Both the position numbers and the translations under genes were made by a program. This document shows, piece after piece, positions 35,836 through 44,979 of a DNA stretch of 64,000 nt. The DNA is from an uncultured Eggerthellaceae bacterium (lineage in GTDB: Bacteria; Actinomycetota; Coriobacteriia; Coriobacteriales; Eggerthellaceae): NCBI GenBank assembly GCA_947650915.1, contig CANSWY010000001.1, positions 124,001 to 188,000 of the forward strand, read 5' to 3'. The notes below the pieces were generated by a model. That model ran no database searches. It saw only the letters and a list, made by a program, of their open reading frames with translations, and was not told the DNA's origin. Numbering within the stretch: the stretch's first letter is position 1; every line of letters begins with the position of its first letter.

Positions 35836-37500
35836 TTAGGCCTCCTTCGGCGTGGTGCCGAGGAAGACGAGGCCGGTGGTGGAGATGGGTGCGAAGCCTT
35901 CCAGCTCATCAGAGTAGTAGGCGGTGCCCACTTCGCGATGGAACAGCGGATAGATCGGCACGTTCGCAGCGATGAGATCGAAGCACTGGTTCCAGATCTC
36001 CTGCTGCTGGGCGGCGTCAGCGGCCTCGCGCGCCTGTTGCAGCAGCGTCTGGAGCTCAGCCCACTCAGGCGTGGTGCTCCAGCAGGAGCGGCCCTGGGTC
36101 CACACGTTGTCACCGTACCACCACGTCATCAGCAGGTCGGGGTCGTTGCCGAAGCAGGACGGGTCACCCGGGGTGAGCATGACGTCGTAGGGGAGGACCT
36201 CTTCAGACGGCGCGAGGGCTGCCCAGTTGATCTTCGTCTCATTGATGGTGGCGTTGATGCCAGCCGCTGCCAGGTCTTCCTTGATCTGCGGCGCGAGCGC
36301 GGACACCCAGTTGTTGTTGACCATCAGTTCCAGGTTGAGATCGGTCTGGCCCGCTTCTTCCAGGAGCGATTTCGCTTTGTCCACGTCATGGGTGTAGACC
36401 GTGGAGGCGCGATGGTAGTTCGCATATGCCTCCGGCAGGAAGGACGTGGCGGCCACGGCATGGCCGTCCATCTGGTTGGCGATGAGCTTCTCCACGTCGA
36501 TGGCGTAGTAGAAGGCCTGGCGGACGCGGACATCGTTGAACGGAGCCTTCTTCGTGTTGAACATCAAGAACGGCAGGGCGAAGCCGGGCACGTATTCCAC
36601 GTTGGCGCCAGCGCCGGCGATCTGGTCGGCGTTCGCATCCGGCACGCTCTCGATGGCCTGGACGGAGTTGTCCGTGATGGCGGTGGTGCGGGACGTGGAG
36701 TCCAGCAGGATGTTCCAGTCCATGGATTCGCAGGTGGCCGGCATGGTGCCGTTGTAGTTCTCATTGGGGACGAAGGTGATGGTGCCGCCGTCGTTGCCAT
36801 CGATCTTGTCATACTTCCAAGGGCCCGTGCCGATGGGGTTCTTGCTGAGAGCGACATCGACCGTTTCGGGCTTCACTTCATCCGGATTCTCAGCAGCGGC
36901 TTTGGCGGCAGCGAAGGCGTCCTGATAATCCTTGATGGCAGCAGCCTGAGCGATCTTCACGACCGCCAGGCGACCCTTGAGCAAGGAGTCGAAGGGGTAC
37001 TTCAGCGTGAAGGTGACGGTGGTGTCGTCTTTGGCGGCCACTGAATCGATGAAGGAGAGGAAGGCCCCATAGGTGCCATCTGCCATGTTGGCTTCGAAAG
37101 AGGCCACGACATCTTCAGTGGTGACATCCGTGCCATCAGAGAACTTGGCGCCCTCGCGCAAAGCCACTTCGTATTCCGTGTCAGAGACCTTCACCGGTTC
37201 TCCCGCTGCCAGAGCGGTGTAAGTGGTGTAGTTGTGGAGGTCCAGGTCATACAGGCCTTCGAAGACGTGCCACGTGGCCGCCAACATGAGAGCGGAGCTG
37301 TTGCCGATGGGGTTGCAGTTCGTGGACTCATAGGCGGGAGCCGCGAAGATGGTGGTGGCAGCGGCTGAGCTGTCCGCTCCGCTGGATGCGGAGCTGGAAG
37401 AGCTTCCCGAGCCGCACCCGGTGAGCGCGAGCGCCGCGACCGCACCGGTGGCCGCCGTTCCTGCAAGGAATCCTCGGCGTGTCAGTTTCGGTTGATCCAT
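35836..37500 (-). CDS. ABC transporter substrate-binding lipoprotein, family 5 (DppA/SatA-like)
   Basis: 554 residues. Twin-arginine signal LTRRGFLAG, hydrophobic core, lipobox ALTGC; a Ser/Ala-rich linker; then the family 5 two-lobe fold (EYEVALREGAKFSDG, FNDVRVRQAFYYAIDVEKL). It should be exported folded by Tat and lipid-anchored. GGAGGG precedes ATG 37500. Family 5 includes peptide, nickel and some sugar binders, so ligand is not fixed by family; the neighbouring lyase and nagB suggest sialic acid. Confidence 0.9.
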   Translation of the reverse strand: MDQPKLTRRGFLAGTAATGAVAALALTGCGSGSSSSSASSGADSSAAATTIFAAPAYESTNCNPIGNSSALMLAATWHVFEGLYDLDLHNYTTYTALAAGEPVKVSDTEYEVALREGAKFSDGTDVTTEDVVASFEANMADGTYGAFLSFIDSVAAKDDTTVTFTLKYPFDSLLKGRLAVVKIAQAAAIKDYQDAFAAAKAAAENPDEVKPETVDVALSKNPIGTGPWKYDKIDGNDGGTITFVPNENYNGTMPATCESMDWNILLDSTSRTTAITDNSVQAIESVPDANADQIAGAGANVEYVPGFALPFLMFNTKKAPFNDVRVRQAFYYAIDVEKLIANQMDGHAVAATSFLPEAYANYHRASTVYTHDVDKAKSLLEEAGQTDLNLELMVNNNWVSALAPQIKEDLAAAGINATINETKINWAALAPSEEVLPYDVMLTPGDPSCFGNDPDLLMTWWYGDNVWTQGRSCWSTTPEWAELQTLLQQAREAADAAQQQEIWNQCFDLIAANVPIYPLFHREVGTAYYSDELEGFAPISTTGLVFLGTTPKEA

Positions 37501-37541
37501 AGTTCCCTCCAACTAAGGTCTGAGGGGCGCCTGCCCCTGTT

Positions 37542-37572
37542 AAAGTTCGCGCGTGTGCGCGAACTTTCTATA
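37542..37572 (-). promoter_or_regulatory. Promoter and palindromic operator of the binding-protein operon
   Basis: A perfect palindrome AAAGTTCGCGC-GTGT-GCGCGAACTTT at 37542-37567 touches TATAGA (37572-37567, minus strand). The predicted transcription start near 37560 lies inside it. A shorter repeat AGGGGC-GCCT-GCCCCT (37523-37538) lies in the leader. Confidence 0.6.
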
Positions 37573-37882
37573 CGGTGCGCTATTATGCGCGAAATCAAGG
37601 GCAAAAGAAAGTGCTGGATGTGCATTCACAGGAAGACCGCCGGACCTTCCTTTCAGCGCCGCTCACCGGAGGAAGACGTTCCCCATCTGCCCCTTCGCCG
37701 TGCCGGTTGCTCCCGTTCACCACATCGCGCTATCAGAGGGACGCTCGCCTCCGTTGCCATATTGTTATCATCTTCCTGCCCGCATCCTCGCTCCGCAGTG
37801 CGCTCCTTGGGCGTTGGGAAGCGGAAGATGAGGCTGATCCGGGCAGAAAGACCATCAGATGAAAAGCAATGAGAGGAGAGGA
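37573..37882. other. Divergent spacer between the importer operon and porCDAB
   Basis: Some 310 bases without a supportable gene; the plus-strand frames here are C-rich, Ser/Arg-biased and lack ribosome binding sites. A promoter for porC must lie here, but no clear -35/-10 pair was found. GAGGAGAGG precedes porC. Confidence 0.5.
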
Positions 37883-38458
37883 ATGTCCAAGCTGACTGAG
37901 ATCCGCTGGCATGCGCGCGCAGGGCAGGGTGCTGTCACGGCTGCGAAGCTGGTGGCCGATGCTGCGCTTTTACAGGGCGCCTACATCCAGGCCATGCCGG
38001 AATACGGACCCGAACGCACCGGTGCGCCGCTGAAGGCATACACCCGAGTGAGCGATTCCCCGATCGAGGTGCACAACACCATCGTGAATCCGGACATCGT
38101 CGTCGTCTTGGACGACACGCTCCTGGATACCGTCGATGTGGCAGAGGGCATCCGTGAGGATGGCTGCATCATCCTGAACACGGAGATGGACGCGGCGGCG
38201 GCGAAGGCGGCGCTGCATGCGCCCGCAGGCGTCAAGGTGGCCATCGTGGATGCATCGGGCATCGCGCTCTCCACCATCAAGCGTGACATTCCGAACACCC
38301 CTATCGTGGGTGCGCTCTCCAAGATCACGGGCGTGGTCCCGGTGGATGCAGTGAAGGAGCGCCTGAAGGAGACGTTCGGCAAGAAGTTCGCCCAAGAGAT
38401 GATCGACGCCAATCTGGAGTCGGTCGATCGCGCCTATGAGGAGGTGACCGTCGCATGA
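37883..38458 (+). CDS. porC: Pyruvate:ferredoxin oxidoreductase gamma subunit
   Basis: 191 residues. EIRWHARAGQGAVTAAKLVADA and QAMPEYGPERTGAPLKAYTRVSD are the hallmarks of the gamma subunit of 2-oxoacid:ferredoxin oxidoreductases. Start ATG 37883 with GAGGAGAGG. Stop overlaps the delta subunit (ATGA). Confidence 0.93.
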   Translation: MSKLTEIRWHARAGQGAVTAAKLVADAALLQGAYIQAMPEYGPERTGAPLKAYTRVSDSPIEVHNTIVNPDIVVVLDDTLLDTVDVAEGIREDGCIILNTEMDAAAAKAALHAPAGVKVAIVDASGIALSTIKRDIPNTPIVGALSKITGVVPVDAVKERLKETFGKKFAQEMIDANLESVDRAYEEVTVA

Positions 38459-38772
38459 AGATGCCCGATCTGAACACGTTCGAGGACTGGAGGCCTTCTG
38501 ACTTCCCGAAGGGGCTCATCTGCAACGCCGGCACGTCCCGCGAATACATCACCGGCGGCTGGAGGTCCATGCGCCCGGTATGGGATGCGGACAAGTGCAC
38601 CAGCTGCATGATGTGCTGGGTCGTGTGCCCTGATTCGTCCATCCAGGTCTCCGACGGCACGATGACCGGCATAGATTATGACCATTGCAAGGGATGCGGC
38701 GTGTGCGTGCATGAGTGTCGGTTCGACGCGCTGGACTTCATCCGTGAAGATGAAGCGGAAGGGGTGAAGTAG
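38455..38772 (+). CDS. porD: Pyruvate:ferredoxin oxidoreductase delta subunit, 2[4Fe-4S]
   Basis: 105 residues. Two cluster motifs: CTSCMMCWVVCPD and CKGCGVCVHECRFDA; the second has Arg where Pro is usual. Passes electrons from the catalytic subunits to ferredoxin. Confidence 0.93.
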   Translation: MKMPDLNTFEDWRPSDFPKGLICNAGTSREYITGGWRSMRPVWDADKCTSCMMCWVVCPDSSIQVSDGTMTGIDYDHCKGCGVCVHECRFDALDFIREDEAEGVK

Positions 38773-39990
38773 ATGGCAGCATCCAAGCCATTCTCCGCCA
38801 CGGGCAACCAGATGGTGGCCGAGGCCATGCGCCAGGCGAACCCGGACGTGATGGCGGCCTATCCCATCACGCCGCAGACCACCATCGTCGAGAACTACGC
38901 GAAGTATGTGGCGAACGGGCTGGTGACCACTGAATTCGTCACGGTGGAGTCAGAGCATTCCGCCATGTCCGCATGCGTGGGCGCCTCTGCCGCAGGCGCT
39001 CGCGTGGCCACCGCCACGGCCAGCCAGGGCCTGGCCCTCATGTGGGAGGAGCTCTTCATCGCGGCCGGCATGCGCCTTCCCATCGTGATGGCGAACGCCA
39101 ACCGAGCGCTTTCCGCTCCCATCAACATCCATGGGGACCATTCCGACATCATGGGCGCGCGCGACACCGGCTGGATCATCTTCTTCGCGGAAACGGCGCA
39201 GGAAGCCTATGACAACACGGTGATCAGCTTCCCCATCGCAGAGGACAAGGACGTGCAGCTGCCCGTCATGACCACGCTGGACGGCTTCATCACCAGCCAC
39301 GCCATGGAGCGCTGCGTCATGGAAGATGATGAGACGGTGGCGAAGTTCGTGGGCAGCTACGAACCGGTGAACGGGCTTCTTACCAGCGCAGATGCCATCG
39401 GAGCCGGCATGTTCGCGAATGGGTCCGCCTACATGAAGTCCCGCTCCGTCCTGCGTCGCGCTTGCCAGGATGCGGCACCGGTGATCGAGCGCTACGGCAA
39501 GGCCTGGGCGGATGTCTGCGGACGTCCGTTCAACATGGTGGATGCGTGGGAGTGCGAAGACGCTGATCTGGTGGTGGTGGTGCTGGGCTCAGCTGCCGGC
39601 AACATGCGCCATGTGGGGCGTGAGCTGCGCGCTGCCGGCAAGAAGGTGGGCGTCGTCCGCCCGCGCGTGTACCGACCGTTCCCGGCGAAGGAAGTGGTGG
39701 AGGCGTGCAAGGGCGCGAAAGCCATCGCCATCATGGACCGTGCGGATTCCATCGGCGGCCAGTTCGGGCCTCTTGCGGTGGATGTCATGGGCGCGCTCTA
39801 CGCCGAAGGGCTGAACATCCCCATGCATGATTACATCTATGGATTGGGCGGCAACGACCTCACGAACGAAACCGTGAACAGCGTCTATGCCGATCTGGAG
39901 CAGCTGGCTTCCGGATCCAAGCCCTCGGGCTGCTTGACGTATCTGGGCATGCAGGAAGCGGAAGGGGCTGAGAACGAATGGCTAGCATAA
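38773..39990 (+). CDS. porA: Pyruvate:ferredoxin oxidoreductase alpha subunit
   Basis: 405 residues. AAYPITPQTTIVENYAKYV, TVESEHSAMSACVGASAAGAR, SQGLALMWEEL and NIHGDHSDIMGARDTGW (pyruvate-type) are visible. Carries the substrate-binding domain. Directly after porD; ends 13 bases inside porB. Confidence 0.95.
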   Translation: MAASKPFSATGNQMVAEAMRQANPDVMAAYPITPQTTIVENYAKYVANGLVTTEFVTVESEHSAMSACVGASAAGARVATATASQGLALMWEELFIAAGMRLPIVMANANRALSAPINIHGDHSDIMGARDTGWIIFFAETAQEAYDNTVISFPIAEDKDVQLPVMTTLDGFITSHAMERCVMEDDETVAKFVGSYEPVNGLLTSADAIGAGMFANGSAYMKSRSVLRRACQDAAPVIERYGKAWADVCGRPFNMVDAWECEDADLVVVVLGSAAGNMRHVGRELRAAGKKVGVVRPRVYRPFPAKEVVEACKGAKAIAIMDRADSIGGQFGPLAVDVMGALYAEGLNIPMHDYIYGLGGNDLTNETVNSVYADLEQLASGSKPSGCLTYLGMQEAEGAENEWLA

Positions 39991-40940
39991 AGGAACTCTC
40001 CAAGCGCCCAGAGATGCTGGCTCCGGGCCATCGACTTTGCGGCGGGTGCGGCGCCTCCATGGCGGTGCGCCAGGTGCTGATGGGCGTTCCGGAGGACGCG
40101 CAGCCGGTGGTGGGCTGCGCCACGGGCTGCCTTGAGGTGTCCACCACCATCTATCCGTACGATTCTTGGAACGTGCCCTTCATCCATAATGCGTTCGAGA
40201 ATTCCGCAGCCACGGTCTCTGGCGTGGAGGCGGCGTTCAAGGGCATGCAGCGCGCAGGCAAGATCCCCGCTGACAAGAAGATGAAGTTCGTGGCCTTCGG
40301 CGGCGACGGCGGCACCTACGACATCGGCCTGCAGTCGCTTTCCGGTGCCATGGAGCGCGGCCATGACATGGTGTATGTGTGCTATGACAACGGCGCTTAC
40401 ATGAACACCGGCATCCAGCGCTCTTCGGCCACGCCGAAGGGCGCCTGGGCCACCACCTCTGAGGTGGGCAAGGTGGAACAGGGCAAGCCGCAGGTGCGCA
40501 AGGACCTGACGTCCATCATCGCAGCGCACGGCGTGCCGTACGTGGCGCAGTCCACGGTGGGACACTGGAAGGATCTGGTCTCCAAGGCGGAGAAGGCGTT
40601 CGCAGTGGAAGGGCCGGCGTTCTTGAACGTGCTGGCACCCTGCCCGCGTGGTTGGCGCCTGCCCTCTGACAAGACGGCGGAGATCTGCCGTCTGGCGGTG
40701 GACACGCGCTTCTGGCCGTTGTTCGAAGTGGAGAACGGCGTCTGGAAGCTCACTCCGGTCAAGGAGAAGAACCAGAAAGACCTGGAGGAGTTCCTGAAGC
40801 CGCAAGGGCGTTTCAAGCATCTCTTCAAGCCGGGCAATGAACACCTGCTGGAAGAGATGAAGGCGGATGTGGATGCCTACTGGGCCTATCTGGAAGGCCG
40901 GGTGGAAGGCTCGAAGGACGCGAAGAGCCCCATCGAATGA
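39978..40940 (+). CDS. porB: Pyruvate:ferredoxin oxidoreductase beta subunit (TPP)
   Basis: 320 residues. GHRLCGGCGASMAVRQVL, VVGCATGCLEV and LAPCPRGW supply cluster Cys; FGGDGGTYDIGLQSLSGAMERG is the thiamine pyrophosphate motif; CYDNGAYMNTGIQRS follows. Completes the four-subunit enzyme that turns pyruvate and CoA into acetyl-CoA, CO2 and reduced ferredoxin. Confidence 0.95.
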   Translation: MASIKELSKRPEMLAPGHRLCGGCGASMAVRQVLMGVPEDAQPVVGCATGCLEVSTTIYPYDSWNVPFIHNAFENSAATVSGVEAAFKGMQRAGKIPADKKMKFVAFGGDGGTYDIGLQSLSGAMERGHDMVYVCYDNGAYMNTGIQRSSATPKGAWATTSEVGKVEQGKPQVRKDLTSIIAAHGVPYVAQSTVGHWKDLVSKAEKAFAVEGPAFLNVLAPCPRGWRLPSDKTAEICRLAVDTRFWPLFEVENGVWKLTPVKEKNQKDLEEFLKPQGRFKHLFKPGNEHLLEEMKADVDAYWAYLEGRVEGSKDAKSPIE

Positions 40941-40970
40941 CCGCGGCGCGCACGCGCGCGGTGCTGATGC

Positions 40971-41001
40971 AAGAAGAGCCGGCCATGAGCCGGCTCTTCT
41001 T
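40971..41001 (+). terminator. Terminator after porB
   Basis: AAGAAGAGCCGGC (40971-40983), loop CATGA, GCCGGCTCTTCTT (40989-41001), then TCGTTTCTT. Confidence 0.85.
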
Positions 41002-41043
41002 CGTTTCTTGCCTGAAGTCCTCAGGCAGAGCGCTCCTCCTTGG

Positions 41044-41304
41044 TCAGGATGCTGAGGGGACCATGGCAGGCGCCTGTTCTGCTGCACCGATGCTGTGGGC
41101 GCCGGTGAACATGGACGGCAGAGCGATGGGGCAGCAGGCATCGGGCACAGCGTCCTGATCGATCAGATGCGCGATGGCGCTCGAAGCGGCAGCGCTGCTG
41201 ACGCCCATGTTCGCCAGCCGTGCTGCGATCTGCTTGCATGCAGCGGAATCCGCTCTGTGCGATGCCGCCATTTTCGCTGTTGCGATCTCGTCCAGATATC
41301 CCAT
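41044..41304 (-). CDS. Small protein of unknown function
   Basis: 86 residues from ATG 41304, which has GGAGG 6 bases upstream. Ala-rich (about a quarter Ala), starts MGYLDEIATAKMAA, no membrane helix, two adjacent Cys in DACCPI. I recognise no family. Its ribosome binding site is the main support; the overlapping plus-strand frame has none. Confidence 0.45.
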   Translation of the reverse strand: MGYLDEIATAKMAASHRADSAACKQIAARLANMGVSSAAASSAIAHLIDQDAVPDACCPIALPSMFTGAHSIGAAEQAPAMVPSAS

Positions 41305-41416
41305 GATCGTCCTCCTTGCCAAGCGACTCCAATGCGTCCGCCTTTTCCGTTGACGGGGAAGAGCATAGGAAAGCGCATCCTCTCATCTTTCGTGGATGCT
41401 CTGAATCCTCCGGATC

Positions 41417-41441
41417 CCTTTTGTGCAGACGCACAAAAGGG
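41417..41441. terminator. Hairpin after the PucR-type gene
   Basis: CCCTTTTGTGC (41417-41427), loop AGA plus C, GCACAAAAGGG (41431-41441). It starts 5 bases after the regulator's stop on the minus strand. No T-run follows, but the right arm resembles the repeats upstream of rpsB (GCAAAAGGG core). Confidence 0.55.
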
Positions 41442-41445
41442 CGTC

Positions 41446-42606
41446 TCAGATGCGTTCCTGAGCGATCTGCGCCATGATCAGCACGGCCGCCAGTTCTTTG
41501 TCCGTCAAGAACTCAGCCAGCATGGCTTCCTTCACTTTCTTGAGGCGGTAGCGCACCGTGTTCGGATGCTGCATGAGCGCCTCTGCGGTGGCCTTCACAT
41601 CTCCGAAAGCGCAAGCGTAGGCGCGTGCAGTGGCGCGCAGTTCCGTTCCGTGGGCGCGGTCATGCTCCTCCAGAAGATCGAACAGATGCTGGGATGCGCG
41701 GGCGAAGAGGCGGTCGGTGGAGGCGGCGGCATGGAACGCATCCAGCCTGAGCGCCGACCATCTGATGGCATTGGCCTGTTCCAGCTGAGCCGTCTTCAGA
41801 GACGCCAGCGCTTGTCGGATGCACAGATCCCCCTCTTCCAAAGGAAGCTCTTGGGAAAGCCCGCAGTGCATTCCTGGCAATTGGGCCGCCAGTTTGCACA
41901 GATCCGCCTCTTGTATGGTGATCACGGTCTGTGGTTTGCGGGCGAACGAGACGAACCCGAGGACCGCATTGCCATGCAGGAGCACCTTGGTGGTCTCCAC
42001 ATCCGGGAACCTGAGCGCATATTCGCGCAGCAGGCCGCCCAGCTGGCCGCGCAGGGCGCGCAGCGCTGCTTGGTCATCCGCATCCGGCGCAGCAGCGATG
42101 CATTGGATGGCAGCGCCGGTGGCACCGGCGATCTGGAACATCTGGTTGCGGACGATGGCGCCGTCGGATGGTGCCAGGAGAGCATTGATGAGCCGCGTCT
42201 GTTCGGATGCTTGCGCGTCCTGGTCTATCAGGTTCATGACCTCCGTCATGGTGTGCTCAAGATAGCGGCCTTCATAGAAGAAGATGGGCACGCCTGAATC
42301 CTGCGAAGCCTGGGCGATGCGCGGCGTGACCTCTTTGAATGCCACCGGTTTGATGGCCAGCGCTGCCACGCCGCGGCTTATCACCTTGAGCACCGCGTCT
42401 TCGGCAAGGGCGGGGTCGGCCTCTGCGAATCCGAGCGTGGTGAAGATGAATTCGCCGGGGACGAACGCGTTGTAGTCATCGAAGAACGGCTCATAGTCCA
42501 GCGTGCCGCAGTTGATGACCTCGCGCGTTCCGCAACCGTTGCAGGGGCATGCCAGCCAGACCCGGTCGAACACGGGCAAGGAGATGATGTTTTCGAGCGT
42601 CACCAT
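41446..42606 (-). CDS. PucR family transcriptional regulator
   Basis: 386 residues. N-terminal PucR domain (VTLENIISLPVF, VKVISRGVAALAIKP-like region), a middle GGDEF-like CdaR segment, and a C-terminal helix-turn-helix (DVKATAEALMQHPNTVRYRLKKVKE). These regulators often sense purine or aromatic metabolites and act on neighbours. CNGCGTREVINC near residue 22-33 is an unusual four-Cys-like cluster. Divergent from ruvC. Target unknown. Confidence 0.88.
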   Translation of the reverse strand: MVTLENIISLPVFDRVWLACPCNGCGTREVINCGTLDYEPFFDDYNAFVPGEFIFTTLGFAEADPALAEDAVLKVISRGVAALAIKPVAFKEVTPRIAQASQDSGVPIFFYEGRYLEHTMTEVMNLIDQDAQASEQTRLINALLAPSDGAIVRNQMFQIAGATGAAIQCIAAAPDADDQAALRALRGQLGGLLREYALRFPDVETTKVLLHGNAVLGFVSFARKPQTVITIQEADLCKLAAQLPGMHCGLSQELPLEEGDLCIRQALASLKTAQLEQANAIRWSALRLDAFHAAASTDRLFARASQHLFDLLEEHDRAHGTELRATARAYACAFGDVKATAEALMQHPNTVRYRLKKVKEAMLAEFLTDKELAAVLIMAQIAQERI

Positions 42607-42727
42607 GCTGCGCCCTTTCTTCGGTTTCAGGTCAAGGATACCAAACAGATGTACTAATATAGATGCAAGTTCAGAAGATGCGCCGCATCTTGGTTCCAGG
42701 CGCGTCCATCATGGCAAGGAAAGGTTC

Positions 42728-43246
42728 ATGGGCAGGATCATACTCGGCATTGACCCCGGCCTTGCGAACACGGGGTGGGGCGTGGTGGAGCAGGACGGCT
42801 CGCGCATGAGATGCGTTGCGTATGGCTGCGTGTCCACCAAGCGCACCGAAGGCCTGTCAGAGCGCCTCATGAAGGTGCATGATCAGATTTTCGCGGTGTC
42901 GGAACGCTTCAGGCCCACGTGCGTGGGAGTGGAAACGGTCTGGTTCGGCCAGAACATCACGGCTGCGTTCGCCACTGGCCAGGCGCGGGGAGCGGCGCTC
43001 GTGGCATGCGCCAAGCATGGGATGGATGTGGGGGAGTTCGCTCCCAGTCAGATCAAGATGGCCGTCGTGGGCAATGGTGCGGCTGGGAAAGAGCAGGTCC
43101 AGTACATGGTGAAGCATCTGCTGGGCCTCTCTTCGGTGCCCAAGCCCGATCATGCCGCCGATGCGCTGGCTGCTGCCATCTGCTATGCCGCATTCGATGG
43201 TGCGGCGCAAAGCCGGATGGGGGCTGTGGCGTGCGCGCAGGCGTGA
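42728..43246 (+). CDS. ruvC: Holliday junction resolvase RuvC
   Basis: 172 residues. Catalytic acids visible in GIDPGLANTGWG (Asp), VETVWFGQN (Glu) and KPDHAADALAAAICYA (Asp pair). AAGGAAAGG precedes the ATG. Confidence 0.96.
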   Translation: MGRIILGIDPGLANTGWGVVEQDGSRMRCVAYGCVSTKRTEGLSERLMKVHDQIFAVSERFRPTCVGVETVWFGQNITAAFATGQARGAALVACAKHGMDVGEFAPSQIKMAVVGNGAAGKEQVQYMVKHLLGLSSVPKPDHAADALAAAICYAAFDGAAQSRMGAVACAQA

Positions 43247-43286
43247 TGGCGCATTCGGATGAAGATGCGATGAGGAGGATGATCGG

Positions 43287-43865
43287 GTGATCGCATTTCT
43301 GGAAGGCATCGTGGCCAAAAAAGGCCGTACGAGCGTTGTGGTGCAGACCGGCGGCATCGGATATGAGCTGCTCATGTCTGAAACGTCCTTGGACGCGCTC
43401 CCGCTTGTCGGGTCCGAGGCGCACGTCGTCACCTATCTTTCGGTGACGGATGCGGGCATCTCCTTGTACGGTTTCATGTCCGTTGAAGAAGAGCAGCTCT
43501 TCCGCAGCTTGATCGCCGTGAGCGGCATCGGTCCGAAGATGGCGCTGGCTGCGCTCTCCACGTTCACGCCGCAAGAGCTGATATCCGCCGTCACGGCAGA
43601 GGACGTGAAGGCCATCTCGCGCATTCCTGGGGTGGGCAAGAAAACGGCCTCTCGCATGGTGTTGGAGCTCAAGGGCGCGCTGCCTTCTGAGGATGCGTCC
43701 TCTGAGGAGGGGGTTCAGGAGGAGAACCAGGTGCTCAAGAACGCTCAGGACGCGCTGCTGTCCATGAGCTTCACGAAAGCCGAGATAGAGGCGGCCATGT
43801 CAGGCGCTCCGGCGGATGCGGACGAGCAGGCGTTGTTACAATATGCGCTCAAGAGACTGGGCTAG
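43287..43865 (+). CDS. ruvA: Holliday junction branch-migration protein RuvA
   Basis: 192 residues. N-terminal OB fold ([21 protein letters not shown]), helix-hairpin-helix pairs ([30 protein letters not shown]) and a C-terminal RuvB-binding domain. Start GTG 43287. Confidence 0.95.
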   Translation: MIAFLEGIVAKKGRTSVVVQTGGIGYELLMSETSLDALPLVGSEAHVVTYLSVTDAGISLYGFMSVEEEQLFRSLIAVSGIGPKMALAALSTFTPQELISAVTAEDVKAISRIPGVGKKTASRMVLELKGALPSEDASSEEGVQEENQVLKNAQDALLSMSFTKAEIEAAMSGAPADADEQALLQYALKRLG

Positions 43866-43899
43866 CGCGCGGCAGATGGGCGTGAGGATGCAGGAGGCC

Positions 43900-44952
43900 A
43901 TGGAAGAGATCCAGATAGAGGGCATGGTGTACGAGGCGCCCGCTGAGGATGCGCCGGCGCTACGGGGAATGGACCCCTCCTTCACTGAGGAAGACCTCAC
44001 CATAGACCGCTCCCTCCGTCCGCGGCTTTTGAAGGATTATCTGGGACAGCAGAAGGTCAAGGAGTCCTTGTCCATCCTCATCCAGGCTGCACAAGATCGC
44101 GCTGATTCGCCCGACCACATCCTGTTCTCTGGCCCTCCGGGCTTGGGCAAGACCACGCTCGCCACGGTGGTGGCCAATGAACTGGGAACCAACATCAAGA
44201 CCACCAGCGGACCGGCCATCGCGCGCACGGGGGACCTGGCGGCCATCCTCACCAATCTGGAGCGCGGGGATGTGCTGTTCATCGACGAGATACACCGCAT
44301 GAACCGCTCCGTTGAGGAAGTGCTGTATCCCGCACTGGAGGATTTCTCCCTCGACATCATGGTGGGGAAGGGGCCGGCGGCGCGTTCCGTCCGGTTGGAC
44401 ATCCCTCGCTTCACGCTCATCGGCGCCACCACGCGCACAGGCCTTCTCACTGGTCCTTTGCGGGATCGTTTCGGCATCGCGTTCCGCTTACAGTACTACA
44501 CGCCAGCTGAGCTGGCGGACATCGTGCGCAGGTCGGCATCCATCCTGGAGGTGGCCGTTGACGAAGGCGGCGCTCTGGAGATAGCGCGGCGCTCCCGCGG
44601 CACGCCGCGTCTCGCCAACCGCATGCTCAAGCGTGTGCGTGATTGGGCCCAGGTGCGCGCGGATGGCGCCATCACCAAGGACGTGGCCGCTCGTGCGCTG
44701 GAGTTCTATGAAGTGGACGCCATGGGGTTGGATTCCATGGACAAGAAAGTGCTAGAAGTGCTCTGCGTGCAGTTTTCCGGACGGCCGGTGGGGCTCACCA
44801 CGCTGGCCTCGGCGCTCTCGGAAGAAGCGGACACGTTGGAGGACGTGTATGAGCCGTATCTCATGCAGCAGGGCTTCCTCATTCGCACGCCGCGGGGCCG
44901 TCAAGCAACGCCGCGGGCGTTCGAACATCTTGGCATAGCAGAACCCGCATAG
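43900..44952 (+). CDS. ruvB: Holliday junction branch-migration ATPase RuvB
   Basis: About 350 residues. [17 protein letters not shown] (Walker A), [11 protein letters not shown] (Walker B), [18 protein letters not shown] (sensor 1 and arginine finger). The start is uncertain: GAGG at 43894-43897 is only 2 bases from ATG 43900; ATG 43876, GTG 43882 and ATG 43888 are also in frame. Confidence 0.94.
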   Translation: MEEIQIEGMVYEAPAEDAPALRGMDPSFTEEDLTIDRSLRPRLLKDYLGQQKVKESLSILIQAAQDRADSPDHILFSGPPGLGKTTLATVVANELGTNIKTTSGPAIARTGDLAAILTNLERGDVLFIDEIHRMNRSVEEVLYPALEDFSLDIMVGKGPAARSVRLDIPRFTLIGATTRTGLLTGPLRDRFGIAFRLQYYTPAELADIVRRSASILEVAVDEGGALEIARRSRGTPRLANRMLKRVRDWAQVRADGAITKDVAARALEFYEVDAMGLDSMDKKVLEVLCVQFSGRPVGLTTLASALSEEADTLEDVYEPYLMQQGFLIRTPRGRQATPRAFEHLGIAEPA

Positions 44953-44979
44953 GGTCTTCAGAAAGGAAGGGATGGTCTC

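Noticed and set aside
35710-37044. Plus-strand frame of 444 residues opposite the binding protein
   Set aside because: Shadow of a clear Tat lipoprotein gene.
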